Of a stretch of DNA of 64,000 nt, positions 25,849-35,459 are shown piece by piece. Position 1 is the first letter of the stretch. Each line of letters begins with the position of its first letter. This DNA comes from an uncultured Bacilli bacterium (lineage in GTDB: Bacteria; Bacillota_I; Bacilli_A; RF39; UBA660): positions 1 through 64,000 of the forward strand of contig CAKPHU010000007.1 of NCBI GenBank assembly GCA_934162125.1. Direction: 5' to 3'. A program made the translations under genes and the position numbers. Below the pieces are notes generated by a model. That model saw only the letters and a list, made by a program, of their open reading frames with translations, was not told where the DNA came from and did not search any database.

Positions 25849-25849
25849 A

Positions 25850-25889
25850 TAAAAACCCCTTTCTTATCAATTGTGATAGAAAGGAGTTG
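25850..25889 (-). terminator. Terminator of trmL that also encloses the sigG ribosome-binding site
   Basis: On the minus strand CTCCTTTCTATC pairs with GATAAGAAAGGGG (one bulged A), followed by TTTTT. The AAAGGGG arm (25862-25856) is the sigG ribosome site, seven bases before its ATG. Confidence 0.8.
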
Positions 25890-25906
25890 TTTTTATTCAA
25901 ACATTT

Positions 25907-26416
25907 TTATTTTTCTAAATAATCGGCACCTTTGTGAGGCTCTTCTCTTAATAAATCGTTGAAGTTTTGCTGACGTAGTGCTTCATAAATAACGATTGCC
26001 ACACTATTAGAAACATTAAGAGCGCGTACTTTATCAGTCATAGGAATTCTTAAGCAATGATCTAAGTCATCTTTTAAAATTTCTTTAGGTATGCCAGTGG
26101 ACTCTTTTCCAAAAATAAAGTAAAGTTCCTTGCCTTCTTTGTTGCTGTAATCAAAACTGGTGTGTGGTTTTCTACCATAACGCGTTAAATAATAATAAAT
26201 ACCTGGATTTTTTGATTTGAAATCAGCATAATTTTCATATGTTTCATAATTTAATTTGTCTATATAATTTACACCACTTCTTTTTAAATGAGCATCATCA
26301 ATAACAAATCCAAGAGGCTTTATCAAATGAAGCTTAGTATCTGTTGCGACACAAGTACGCATGATGTTGCCTGTATTTTGGGGAATTTCTGGTTCAAATA
26401 AGACTATATTGTTCAT
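25907..26416 (-). CDS. trmL: tRNA (cytidine(34)-2'-O)-methyltransferase TrmL
   Basis: 169 residues, SPOUT family. Motifs: PEIPQNTGNIMRTC (start), LIKPLGFVID, FGKESTGIPKEIL (SAM-binding knot) and RIPMTDKVRALNVSNSVAIVIYEALRQ. It 2'-O-methylates the wobble base of certain tRNA-Leu. RBS GAAGGTG. Ends at the terminator before sigG. Confidence 0.95.
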   Translation of the reverse strand: MNNIVLFEPEIPQNTGNIMRTCVATDTKLHLIKPLGFVIDDAHLKRSGVNYIDKLNYETYENYADFKSKNPGIYYYLTRYGRKPHTSFDYSNKEGKELYFIFGKESTGIPKEILKDDLDHCLRIPMTDKVRALNVSNSVAIVIYEALRQQNFNDLLREEPHKGADYLEK

Positions 26417-26442
26417 AATAACACCTTCACTTTAAAAGGAGA

Positions 26443-27003
26443 TTACTCTCCTATTTTGTTTAATTCTATGTAATGTTTAACTTTTGTTATGCTCAATTTG
26501 CCATCTTTTTCTTGAAGCATATTTGCGACATTTGAATTGTCAAAAGTTACTATGGCAGGATATTCTGCCGTTAGAACATATTTATATTTATACTTATTAT
26601 TGAAATCAGTTAAGAAAGCTGTTTCATCAACACCACTTAAATTTAAATAAATAATGTCGTCTTGTAAATCTTTTTTCTTGATTAGTTTAATAAAATCATT
26701 CTCAAAATTACGGCAGTTTTGAGATGATGCTGTGCACATATAAATTGTACTGTTAGGATTTTCCATTATATAATGGTCAAGTTCCTCATATGTTATTTCA
26801 GAAAGAGTTCCTCTTATAACTGGAATTTCTTTTTGATTGTCACTATATACACGATAACAATCACATAGATATAAGGTTAAAGTAACTGTTACAACTACTA
26901 GCAAAAATAAAATTAAATAATTTTTTACTTTTGTGTTATTTGGAACATTTTCGATAGTTTTCTTTAGATTATTTAATTCTTTTTTAGTATTTTTGTTTGA
27001 CAT
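26443..27003 (-). CDS. Membrane-anchored thioredoxin-like protein, function unknown
   Basis: 186 residues: Lys/Asn-rich cytoplasmic start, one membrane helix (residues 27-48), then an extracytoplasmic domain with a thioredoxin-like pattern (STIYMCTASSQNCRNF, YPAIVTFDNS with cis-Pro-like position). The cysteines are spaced C-x6-C instead of CxxC, so oxidoreductase activity is uncertain. Lies 26 bp upstream of trmL and may share its transcript. I do not recognise a named family. Confidence 0.65.
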   Translation of the reverse strand: MSNKNTKKELNNLKKTIENVPNNTKVKNYLILFLLVVVTVTLTLYLCDCYRVYSDNQKEIPVIRGTLSEITYEELDHYIMENPNSTIYMCTASSQNCRNFENDFIKLIKKKDLQDDIIYLNLSGVDETAFLTDFNNKYKYKYVLTAEYPAIVTFDNSNVANMLQEKDGKLSITKVKHYIELNKIGE

Positions 27004-27068
27004 TTAAACACTTCCTATCAATATTAGTTTATCATATTTTATTTTATTTAGCACTATAATTTAGTATT

Positions 27069-29243
27069 TTATGACTGATATTTGTTAATTGTTTCGGCAA
27101 TTTTTCTAGAATCTTCTGTTGTGAAAGTCAAACGATAATTACATTTTGCTAGAAGATATTCACTGGTGATTTCTTCGATAGCGAAATTCTTTATGTGAGT
27201 GTTCACGCCATCAAAATACACTGGAAATTTCTTTTCCTTGATGTCAATTAAATTGTAAGAATAAACTCCTTCATCTAGTGATAAAACATTTCCTTTAATT
27301 ATCATATTTTCAACGCGACCATAGGCAAATATTTCCACCTTTGGATAACATGCAAATTTGGCGTGATAGTCGTGAATAAATTGTTCCATTTCTTCTTCTG
27401 TTAACTCAACTGATAATGTTACAGTATCAATTCCTAATTTGTACAAATAATACGCTGTATAAATATTAAAAACATTCATACCATAATCAGCAATTATATT
27501 TTTGTAATCATTATAAATAGCATAATCTGAAACCAAAAGGGAATCTTTGTACAATGATTTAGGATTATACATGCAACGAGGTAAAGCTAATACTAGGTTG
27601 CCTTGATCTTTATATTTTTCATAGAGTTTCAAATCGTAAACATAAATACAATTGATGTTGTACCCTAAGCAAGACTGAAGTTGTTCTTCTGTGGTTACAG
27701 CAATTTTCATTATGTTAGAAGATTCAGTTGGAGCTGGAGAGAAATCTACTTTACTTACAAACGGTTCTATTTTTGGTTGTTCGCGTAAAGTTATTAGCTT
27801 TTCGACAACTTCACGACGCAAATCATTTATATCTTTAATTGGGATAAATATATTTTCATCTGATTTTAAAGTTATTTCTTGACACTTGAAAGGAGTTTCT
27901 CCTAATTTAGTTACTTGTTCTTTTAGGCGGTCTACAGACAATGGTGCATTAATTGATCTTTGAACTATAATACCTGTGGCACTTACGGAATTTGTACCAT
28001 CTGAAAAAGACATTTTTAAATTATTTCCAATAGTCGCAGTTACTTCAATCGTAATTGGAATTTTCTTTTCTGGTAATTTTTTCAAGTAAGAAAGCAATTG
28101 ATAATCTTGTGTTTTACATACAATATCATTTTCCGTTAAATTGATTTTATTATCTATATAGCAAATGTCGTTAGAACTACTAATTAATTTATCTTTTTCA
28201 TCATATAGATAGTTAACTATTAAGCCTTTACCACTATTTAAAAATCTGATTCCATCTTGTTGGTTCAATTGATGATAAAGTTTGATTTTGATTTTATCTT
28301 TAGTGACCTCTAGAGTCTTACCAATTTCTAGGCCAATATGATTTGGAGTTTTTATATTCATTAATTCTTTATCTGTACAATTGAAAAGACGTCCTTTAGT
28401 AAAGCCTCTATTAAATAATGTTTTTAGTAGATCGTTGTTAGTCTCAAGATCAGTTGTAGAATAATTATCAATTAGTTCTCTATAAAATCTTGTTACAAAG
28501 CCTACATATTCTGGGCTTTTCATACGACCTTCTATTTTGAAACAATCGATGTTACTTTTTAGAAGTTCAGCAAAATTTTCAGATGTATTTAATTCTTTGG
28601 TGCTAAGTAAATACTTATTTGTAGATAATATTTCTCCGTCTTTTTCAAGACTATATGGTAAACGGCAACTTCCGGCACATTCCCCTCTATTGCCACTTCT
28701 AGTACCAATCATGCTACTCATAAGACAGCAACCTGAATAGCAAATACAAAGAGCACCATGAACAAATACTTCTTTTTCTATTGGAACAGTTATTTTATTT
28801 ATTTCTTCCAAGCTCATTTCACGTGAAAAAACAACTCGTTTTACTCCGAGTTTATAGAACAATTCAGCTGTTTCACTACTTGAAGTATTTGCTTGAGTTG
28901 AGGCGTGAATTTCTAGGCGTGGGAACTTCTCACGGAGTAAGCAGATCATACCAAAGTCTTGAACTAAGATGGCATCTACTCCGTTGTTATGAAGAAATTC
29001 GGCTTGTTCTAAAAAGTCATCCACCTCATTGTCTTTTACCAAAGTGTTCATGGTTACATATACCTTTACATCATACAAATGGCAAAACTTGATGGCTTCA
29101 ACTAGCTCTTCATTGGTAAAGTTTTGAGCAAATTTGCGGGCACCAAAAGTCTTTCCAGCTAAGTATACAGCATCGGCACCATTAAAAACTGCTTGCTTTA
29201 AACATTCCATATTACCTGCTGGAGCTAATAATTCGTGTTTCAT
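27069..29243 (-). CDS. Peptidase U32 family protein, RlhA/YrrO-like long form
   Basis: 724 residues. The N-terminal U32 TIM-barrel domain has LLAPAGNMECLKQAVFNGADAVYL and the signature EVFVHGALCICYSGCCLMSS followed by GTRSGNRGECAGSCR, with cysteines that bind an Fe-S cluster in U32 enzymes. The middle DUF3656-like beta domain and a C-terminal part extend it beyond the short forms. Members with this length include RlhA (23S rRNA C2501 hydroxylation); others hydroxylate tRNA. The substrate here is not determined. RBS GGAAGTGGG. Confidence 0.85.
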   Translation of the reverse strand: MKHELLAPAGNMECLKQAVFNGADAVYLAGKTFGARKFAQNFTNEELVEAIKFCHLYDVKVYVTMNTLVKDNEVDDFLEQAEFLHNNGVDAILVQDFGMICLLREKFPRLEIHASTQANTSSSETAELFYKLGVKRVVFSREMSLEEINKITVPIEKEVFVHGALCICYSGCCLMSSMIGTRSGNRGECAGSCRLPYSLEKDGEILSTNKYLLSTKELNTSENFAELLKSNIDCFKIEGRMKSPEYVGFVTRFYRELIDNYSTTDLETNNDLLKTLFNRGFTKGRLFNCTDKELMNIKTPNHIGLEIGKTLEVTKDKIKIKLYHQLNQQDGIRFLNSGKGLIVNYLYDEKDKLISSSNDICYIDNKINLTENDIVCKTQDYQLLSYLKKLPEKKIPITIEVTATIGNNLKMSFSDGTNSVSATGIIVQRSINAPLSVDRLKEQVTKLGETPFKCQEITLKSDENIFIPIKDINDLRREVVEKLITLREQPKIEPFVSKVDFSPAPTESSNIMKIAVTTEEQLQSCLGYNINCIYVYDLKLYEKYKDQGNLVLALPRCMYNPKSLYKDSLLVSDYAIYNDYKNIIADYGMNVFNIYTAYYLYKLGIDTVTLSVELTEEEMEQFIHDYHAKFACYPKVEIFAYGRVENMIIKGNVLSLDEGVYSYNLIDIKEKKFPVYFDGVNTHIKNFAIEEITSEYLLAKCNYRLTFTTEDSRKIAETINKYQS

Positions 29244-29299
29244 AATCCCACTTCCATTCTAGGTAAATTATAGCAAAATTATTTTGATGTGACTATATT

Positions 29300-29593
29300 T
29301 TATTGTACTTTTGCTTTTAAAATTTCAATCTCTTTGTTAAGTGCTTTAACCATTTTGGTTAAAATAGCAATTTCAATGTTTTCGTCATCTTTTTCTGATG
29401 ATGATTGAGATGGACTTTCGGAATCATATAACTGACGGAAGTAGGCATTGGTACAAATGACTTGGGCTGCAAGCATGAGCCAGTTTCCTAAGGCATTTTG
29501 CTCTTTTGCATTTAAGTCATCTAATAGTAAATAACCAACTACTACTGCACTAGCAGTTGAAGCTTTAGGCGGTAAATTGGGAATTCTATTCAT
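29300..29593 (-). CDS. Small protein of unknown function with C-terminal coiled coil
   Basis: 97 residues, ATG after AAGGAGC. The N-terminus (PNLPPKASTASAVVVGYLLLDDL) is mildly hydrophobic, the centre has NALGNWLMLAAQVICTNAYF, a Ser/Glu/Asp linker follows, then a short coiled coil (AILTKMVKALNKEIEILKAK). No signal peptide. The gene lies alone between the U32 gene and a divergent small ORF. Not recognised. Confidence 0.55.
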   Translation of the reverse strand: MNRIPNLPPKASTASAVVVGYLLLDDLNAKEQNALGNWLMLAAQVICTNAYFRQLYDSESPSQSSSEKDDENIEIAILTKMVKALNKEIEILKAKVQ

Positions 29594-29688
29594 AAAGCTC
29601 CTTTGTATTTATATCAAAATTTAGTTTATTTTAATATAAATAAAGCACTTAACTAAGAAATAGGCATAGATTATTATAGGTGAGATGT

Positions 29689-29901
29689 ATGAAAATAAAG
29701 CATCCTTTCTTTTGTAGGTGTAACTCTTGTAAGCAAAAAAGAAGAAGTAGTGTTTTATACTTGGTGGGTATGATAGTTGTTTTTATTATTTTATTTTATC
29801 AAATGCTGTTGTTACTTTTTATTACGACAAGATTTAATGTGATAATTTTACTTTTTGAATTTATGTTATTGTGCTTTCTGATCTTCCTCATTATCTTTTA
29901 A
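29689..29901 (+). CDS. Small two-helix membrane protein with N-terminal CxCxxC motif
   Basis: 70 residues from the ATG at 29689, which follows AGGTGAG; the GTG at 29680 would overlap that site. The start has FFCRCNSCKQKRR (possible metal-binding Cys), then two hydrophobic helices (about residues 22-44 and 48-70). It is divergent from the 97-residue gene and its last 36 bp overlap the convergent ysxE-like gene. Base composition and ribosome site favour a real gene; function unknown. Confidence 0.5.
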   Translation: MKIKHPFFCRCNSCKQKRRSSVLYLVGMIVVFIILFYQMLLLLFITTRFNVIILLFEFMLLCFLIFLIIF

Positions 29902-30765
29902 AACAAAACTTAGCGATTTTAAGACATAGTTTACAAATTTACGAGTTGTAATTATATTGACAAGATTATCTTTTTTGAACTCTAGTTTTGGCGGAATTAA
30001 AATTAAGGATTCAAAAAGTAGTTTTTCGGAAGGTGTGTACTGATATTTACTTTGATATAATTCAAATAGACTTTTCATTTCCAAATTGTCGTAATCATTG
30101 TGAAAAAAGTTTAGAAAATCATAAACTACTAGTCCTTTTTTGGCATTGTTCCAATTGATTAAAAAACTATCGTCAGATATTAAAAAATGGTCTAGTGAAA
30201 TGTTGTTATGAAGAAGAACATGACGTTCTCTTTTTTCATTTTTATGGAGACTGTACCAGTTGTCAAGACTCCTTTTCGCATTATCTAAGGCAAAATAGAC
30301 ACTACTAATGTTTCGAATTAATAGATAATCAGCTGGGGACATAAAGACTTTATTTTCGATATAGTCCTGTAAGTCTAGATAATAGTTCTTTAACTCAGCG
30401 ATTTGAGCCGTTTTATTTTCATATATTTCCTTAGTCTTATCTAAATCCGTATTTTCATATGAAGTTGTTTTATTATGAAGAAGTGCCATAGTATATACTA
30501 AATCTATGGCTTTATCAGATGCTGGCATCTTTTTTTCTATAAGATACGGATACATTTCATATTGATTGTTTTTCAGAGGAATGGGAGAAAGATAATTGGA
30601 AAAATTGCGACTATCTAAGTAATCATAAGTTTCGGTAGTATTATTCTTTTTAACTTTCAAAGTATATGTTCCTTGATCTGTTGTTAGAACTTTAAGAGTT
30701 TTTAGATAATCTATTTTAGATATTTTAAGTTTTAGTTCTTCAAGTAGTTTTGCTTCAGTTTTCAT
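29866..30765 (-). CDS. YsxE/CotS-like kinase-fold spore coat protein
   Basis: 299 residues with the outline of the CotS/YutH/YsxE family (aminoglycoside-phosphotransferase fold). HVLLHNNISLDHFLI holds the place of the catalytic loop and FLINWNNAKKGLVVYDFLNFF that of the metal loop (D replaced by N), so it may be catalytically weak or dead. The ATG lies inside the end of the spoVID-like gene (11-bp overlap). In B. subtilis spoVID is followed by ysxE in the same way. Probably a coat or inner-coat component made in the mother cell. Confidence 0.75.
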   Translation of the reverse strand: MKTEAKLLEELKLKISKIDYLKTLKVLTTDQGTYTLKVKKNNTTETYDYLDSRNFSNYLSPIPLKNNQYEMYPYLIEKKMPASDKAIDLVYTMALLHNKTTSYENTDLDKTKEIYENKTAQIAELKNYYLDLQDYIENKVFMSPADYLLIRNISSVYFALDNAKRSLDNWYSLHKNEKRERHVLLHNNISLDHFLISDDSFLINWNNAKKGLVVYDFLNFFHNDYDNLEMKSLFELYQSKYQYTPSEKLLFESLILIPPKLEFKKDNLVNIITTRKFVNYVLKSLSFVLKDNEEDQKAQ

Positions 30766-31483
30766 TTGTGGTTGGAATTATTAATTTTGTACCTATCTTT
30801 AAGGAAGAAAGATCATTATATTTTTCTAGTTCCTCTTTAGTTGTTTTATATTTTTCAATGATACTTTGAACGGTTTCTTCTTCTCTAACAATATAAATTG
30901 AATAAGTAGAGAAAGTTTCTTCTGCATCTTTTAGTGATGAAAATAAGGCACCAACATTTTCGGTTGTGGTTGTAGTTTCTGTTACAGTTTTATTAATTTC
31001 TTGCTCTTCTGTGGTAGAAATATTATTTTCTTTGGCAGTTTCCATTTTATTCTCCTTTGTATTTTGAGTAATCTCTTCTCGTGGAGATGTCTCTTTTTCT
31101 GGTTCTTTTTTAGGTGGTTCGTCTTCTTCTTCAATGCAACGTTCTTTTTCTTCCTCTATTAATTCTAGGCCTTCTACTTTTACATCAATATAGCAGACCA
31201 TTGTATCATCATTTTCTATTTCATAATAGAAATCAGCAATTTCAATTTTGGCAGTTTTTAGGTCTAGTTTTTCATTTAAGATTATCTCAGCTGGAATTTT
31301 AAAAGAAAAGTCATCTTCTATTCTTGATGCTTCCGTTAATTTATATTTTCCAGAAACAGTAAATTCTCCTGTAATATTACTTTCGTCAACAAATTTTAAA
31401 TTATCGTCTAGTGAAATTGCGGTTACTTCCCCTATCATTGAGGAAAATTCTAATTCTTTTTTAAAAGATATAATTTTTTTCAT
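30755..31483 (-). CDS. SpoVID-like spore coat assembly protein with C-terminal LysM domain
   Basis: 242 residues. Residues 1-120 form a beta-rich domain (SKYKLTEASR-type segments such as SGKYKLTEASRIEDDFSFKIP) as in the SpoVID N-terminus. An acidic/Thr-rich linker (residues 120-185) leads to a C-terminal LysM domain (IYIVREEETVQSIIEKYKTTKEEL). SpoVID surrounds the forespore and builds the coat; its LysM touches lipid II or glycan. Order tig-lonA-spoVID-ysxE matches B. subtilis with hem genes missing. TGA is the stop codon. Confidence 0.8.
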   Translation of the reverse strand: MKKIISFKKELEFSSMIGEVTAISLDDNLKFVDESNITGEFTVSGKYKLTEASRIEDDFSFKIPAEIILNEKLDLKTAKIEIADFYYEIENDDTMVCYIDVKVEGLELIEEEKERCIEEEDEPPKKEPEKETSPREEITQNTKENKMETAKENNISTTEEQEINKTVTETTTTTENVGALFSSLKDAEETFSTYSIYIVREEETVQSIIEKYKTTKEELEKYNDLSSLKIGTKLIIPTTNEN

Positions 31484-31507
31484 AAAAGCCTCCTATTCAA
31501 TAATATG

Positions 31508-31540
31508 AAAAAAGAAGGCTTTTATGCCTTCTTTTTAGAG
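31508..31540 (-). terminator. Terminator of lonA
   Basis: AAAAAGAAGGC/GCCTTCTTTTT stem with T run, minus strand, directly after lonA. Confidence 0.85.
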
Positions 31541-31549
31541 GAAAATTCT

Positions 31550-33853
31550 TTAAATATGGAAAAGCTTTTTAGCTATTTCTTCATAGCTTTCTACAAGAAT
31601 AAATTCAATATCAGAGCTTACTTCTTTAGGAATTTCTTTTAGGTCTTTTTCATTTTCACGAGGAATAAAGATAGTCTTAATTCCAGCACGATGAGATCCA
31701 ATTACTTTTTCTTTAAGACCTCCTATAGCTAGAACTCTACCACGTAGGGTTATTTCTCCAGTCATGGAGATACTTTTTTCTACGGCTTCTTGTCTTAAAA
31801 GACTGATCAAAGCTGTTGTGATAGTAATACCAGCAGATGGTCCGTCTTTATTGATGGCACCCTCAGGAAAGTGAATATGAATGTCATTTTCTTCTAATAA
31901 TTTGCTATCTATATTAAATAACTTAGTATTTGCTTTTATGTAACTTAAGGCAATACGACATGACTCTTGCATGACATCGCCTAGTGAACCAGTAAGTATC
32001 AGTTCACCTTTTCCCTTAAACATTGTAGCTTCAATTGGAAGAATATCACCACCATAGATAGTGTATGCCATGCCGTTAACAACACCTATTTCTTTTTTAG
32101 TTATATTTTCTAAGTAAGAGAATTTTTTCTCACCTATAAAGTCAACTAATTTTTCTGGTGTAATATCAAAAAATGGACAGTCATTGTCTAGTAGAATTTT
32201 CTTAACTATTTTACGGAAAAGACTTGCTATTTCACGTTCTAGTTCACGAACTCCTGCTTCTTTTGTATAATTTCTGATAATTGTCATAATGGCTTCGTCA
32301 CTAATTTGCACTTGGAGTGGTGTTAGACCGTGAGCCTCTAACTCTTTAGGAATAAGATGTTTTTTAGCAATATCTAGTTTCTCATACTCTGTATAACTAG
32401 TTAAATTAATTATTTCGAGACGATCACGCAATTCATATGGAATTTGATCAATATAATTAGCTGTGGCAATGAAAAGAACTTTAGATAAGTCAAATTCCTC
32501 TTCAACATAATGATCTGAAAATTTACTGTTCTGTTCAGGATCAAGTACTTCTAGAAGACTACTTGCAGGATCCCCTTTGATATCTTTAGTCATCTTGTCT
32601 ATTTCATCTATGATAAAAACTGGATTTGTGGTACCAGCACGTTTCATACCTTGAATGATGCGGCCTGGGCAGGCACCGACATAGGTACGACGATGACCAA
32701 TTATTTCGGCTTCATCATTAATACCGCCAACACTTATCTTAGCTACATTCCTATTTAGACTCTTAGCAATACTAATTGCTAGAGATGTTTTACCTACACC
32801 AGGAGGACCAACTAAGCAAATAATTGGACTACGATGATTTTTGGTATTTTGCTTTACGGCTAAATATTCAATTATTCTTTCTTTTACTTCATCTAAAGCG
32901 TAATGGGAACTGTCTAATATTTCTTTTACCTTAACTAAATTTTCATTGTCCTTTGTATAAGTGTTCCATGGTAGAGCTAAGAGACAATCTATATAGTCGC
33001 GGATCATTCCTAGTTCTGGCGAATTACTATTAACAGTCTCATAACGAGATATTTCGTGAAGAATACGTTCTTTTACTTTGGCATTGCATTTTAGTTTGTT
33101 GGCTTTCTTTTTTAAAGAAGATATTTCATCATCTTTGCTTACTGTATCGCCAAGTTCTTGTTGCATTAGTTTGATTTTTTCACGAAGAAAGTATTCTTTT
33201 TGGGCATTATTTAATTCTTTCTCAACCTCTGCTTCAATACTTTGTTCTAGTTTAATAAATTTTAGATCTTCATTCATGTCTTTGATTAGACTTTTGCAAC
33301 GATCAACAGGATTTATTATTGTTATATATTTCTTTTTACGTTTATAGTCTAAAGTTAGGAAAGAGGCTACTAAATCGCATAGTTCACTAAGACTGTTGAC
33401 AGTGCTTAATTGACTGATAATAGCATTTCCCATGTAAGGTACTTTATCTATGTAATTTTCAACGGCCTTGATTAAAATATTTGTATAATTACTTTCAGCT
33501 TTTGTTTCAGTTAAAGTTATTTCACTGTATCCAGCATAGAAAAAATGTTCATCCTCATTGGCACTATAATTAGATATTTCAACACGACGTAGACCTTCTA
33601 GTACTACTCTAGTTTTACCATTTGGAACATTTAATTTAAGCTTTAAGCGACCTAAGACACCATACTTTGGAAGAGACGTAATATTATAGTCACTATCATC
33701 GATAGGGTTTACGATTAGAACTAAATCATCCTCTATTTTATCTACGATAGATACCATATCTTTATCATAGGTGTTATCATACTCAAGGCGCACTTCAGTA
33801 TTGGGGAAGATAACCATGTCATTAATAATTAAAACTAATAATTTATCATGCAC
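31550..33853 (-). CDS. lon: ATP-dependent protease Lon (LonA)
   Basis: 767 residues. N-terminal substrate domain (IFPNTEVRLEYDN onward), AAA+ module with Walker A GPPGVGKTSLA (about residue 350), Walker B VFIIDEIDKM, sensor segments, then the protease domain with DGPSAGITI (catalytic Ser) and the downstream Lys (around GLKEKVIGSHRAG). Cytosolic quality-control protease. Starts at GTG (33853) after GGAGGTGAA. Downstream of tig, upstream of spoVID, as in Bacillus; ysxC and hem genes are absent. Confidence 0.97.
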   Translation of the reverse strand: MHDKLLVLIINDMVIFPNTEVRLEYDNTYDKDMVSIVDKIEDDLVLIVNPIDDSDYNITSLPKYGVLGRLKLKLNVPNGKTRVVLEGLRRVEISNYSANEDEHFFYAGYSEITLTETKAESNYTNILIKAVENYIDKVPYMGNAIISQLSTVNSLSELCDLVASFLTLDYKRKKKYITIINPVDRCKSLIKDMNEDLKFIKLEQSIEAEVEKELNNAQKEYFLREKIKLMQQELGDTVSKDDEISSLKKKANKLKCNAKVKERILHEISRYETVNSNSPELGMIRDYIDCLLALPWNTYTKDNENLVKVKEILDSSHYALDEVKERIIEYLAVKQNTKNHRSPIICLVGPPGVGKTSLAISIAKSLNRNVAKISVGGINDEAEIIGHRRTYVGACPGRIIQGMKRAGTTNPVFIIDEIDKMTKDIKGDPASSLLEVLDPEQNSKFSDHYVEEEFDLSKVLFIATANYIDQIPYELRDRLEIINLTSYTEYEKLDIAKKHLIPKELEAHGLTPLQVQISDEAIMTIIRNYTKEAGVRELEREIASLFRKIVKKILLDNDCPFFDITPEKLVDFIGEKKFSYLENITKKEIGVVNGMAYTIYGGDILPIEATMFKGKGELILTGSLGDVMQESCRIALSYIKANTKLFNIDSKLLEENDIHIHFPEGAINKDGPSAGITITTALISLLRQEAVEKSISMTGEITLRGRVLAIGGLKEKVIGSHRAGIKTIFIPRENEKDLKEIPKEVSSDIEFILVESYEEIAKKLFHI

Positions 33854-33951
33854 GATTATTCACCTCCAAGTTTTTAATACTGCTTACTATTATATAATAA
33901 AAATTGTTTTTTTCAATGAAATAAGACGAAATTTTACGTTTTTTTTCACAA

Positions 33952-33980
33952 AACAAAAAGAGATTTTTGAAATCTCTTCT
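33952..33980 (-). terminator. Terminator of tig
   Basis: AGAGATTT/AAATCTCT-type stem then TTTTTGTTTT on the minus strand, after the tig stop. Confidence 0.8.
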
Positions 33981-33988
33981 TAACTTTA

Positions 33989-35311
33989 CTATTTATTTAA
34001 TTCTTTTAATTTTTCAATAGTTTTACGCATCTCTAAATCATATTGGATCATGTCTAATCCACCAAAGTGATTTAAGAAATCTGCTTTTTCCATTTGATAT
34101 TTTTCTGCTAACTTAGTAGCTTCAGCATCAGCTTCTTCTTCAGATACAACTATTTCTTCTAAGTTCATTATTTCTTCTAGCATTAATCTGTATAAAACAT
34201 TTGAATATGCTTCTTTTTCTAATTGTGCTTTTAAATCTTTTTCAGTACTATTAGTGAATTGATAGTATAAATCTAGAGAAATGCCTTGCATCTTCATTTG
34301 GTCTTCGAAACGATGTAATAGACGATCTACTTCTTCATCAACCATTTCTTCTGGAATTTCAACTTCAACATTCTTACCTACTTCTTCTAGTATTTTGTCA
34401 ATGTAGTCGTTTTCATTGTCCATTTCTTTTTGAGCAACAAGTGAATTTTTGATTTCAGCACGTAATGTTTCTTCTGAATTAACACCTTCCATGCCTAAAT
34501 CCTCAAAGAAATCTTCATCTAATTCTCTTGCTTGTTTTGTTTTTACTTCATTAACTTTTACTTTGAAGACAACAGCTGCTCCAGCTAAATCTTTTGCTCC
34601 ATAATCTTCTGGGAAAGTTAAATTTAAATCTTTTTCTTCACCAGCACTCATACCAATTAATTGTTCTTCAAAACCTGGAATAAATGTGTTTGAACCAATT
34701 TCTAGAGAATAATTTTCTCCTTTACCACCATCAAATGCTACACCATCTTTAAATCCTTCAAAGTCGATTATAGCTAAGTCGCCATTTTCAATTTTGCCAT
34801 CTTTAGTTGCAAGTTCAGTGTATCTTTCAAGTAAGTGAGATAACTCATGATCAATATCTTCTTCTGTTACTTCAACTTCTGCTGGTTTAATATTTAAACC
34901 TTTATATTGTTTAATTTTTACTTCTGGTTTTGTAATAATTTTAAAGCTGAATTCAACACCGTTTTCATCAATGCTCTTTAAATCAACACTTGGTTGTACA
35001 ACTGGCATTAACTTAGAGTCTTCTAGAGCTTTTGTATAAGCTGCTTGTAAAACAAGGTCAGCAGCATCTAGGAAAAGGGATTCTTTACCAAATTTCTTTT
35101 CATAAACATTTCTTGGTACTTTTCCTGGACGGAAGCCATCTACTTTTACAGTTTTTTGCTTTTTAGCAAATACCTGGTCTAAAGCTTTTGTCCATTCTTC
35201 TCCTTCTATTTTTACTTGTACATCGTGTACATTAGTTTTCTTTGATTCTTTTTCTACAGTTTCTTCAGTTTTAACAACTTCTTCTGTAGCTTCTTTTTTT
35301 GCTTTTGCCAT
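33989..35311 (-). CDS. tig: Trigger factor
   Basis: 440 residues. The N-terminal ribosome-binding domain contains the signature GFRPGKVPRNVYEKKFG (about residue 61), the central FKBP-type PPIase has GDLAIIDFEGFKDGVAFDGGKG and GSNTFIPGFEEQLIG, and the C-terminal arms complete it. It receives nascent chains at the ribosome exit. A Lys/Glu-rich extension of about 25 residues precedes the usual start. RBS TTGGAGGG. Own terminator. Confidence 0.97.
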   Translation of the reverse strand: MAKAKKEATEEVVKTEETVEKESKKTNVHDVQVKIEGEEWTKALDQVFAKKQKTVKVDGFRPGKVPRNVYEKKFGKESLFLDAADLVLQAAYTKALEDSKLMPVVQPSVDLKSIDENGVEFSFKIITKPEVKIKQYKGLNIKPAEVEVTEEDIDHELSHLLERYTELATKDGKIENGDLAIIDFEGFKDGVAFDGGKGENYSLEIGSNTFIPGFEEQLIGMSAGEEKDLNLTFPEDYGAKDLAGAAVVFKVKVNEVKTKQARELDEDFFEDLGMEGVNSEETLRAEIKNSLVAQKEMDNENDYIDKILEEVGKNVEVEIPEEMVDEEVDRLLHRFEDQMKMQGISLDLYYQFTNSTEKDLKAQLEKEAYSNVLYRLMLEEIMNLEEIVVSEEEADAEATKLAEKYQMEKADFLNHFGGLDMIQYDLEMRKTIEKLKELNK

Positions 35312-35423
35312 ATTATCCCTCCAACGCTTAATATTATATCTTATATTTCAAGTTAAGACAACCTTTTTTATTATTGTTTTGTTGATTAAAATTTTCTTTT
35401 TTTCCTTATAATTCACGTGAAGT

Positions 35424-35452
35424 TTGACATTTTAAAATCAATATGCTAGAAT
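35424..35452 (+). promoter_or_regulatory. Promoter of the trpS leader
   Basis: TTGACA (35424-35429) and TAGAAT (35447-35452), 17-base spacing, directly before the T-box. Confidence 0.8.
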
Positions 35453-35459
35453 TAAGTCA

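Noticed and set aside
29680..29688. GTG start for the small membrane protein at 29689
   Set aside because: The GTG lies within the AGGTGAG ribosome site that serves the ATG at 29689.
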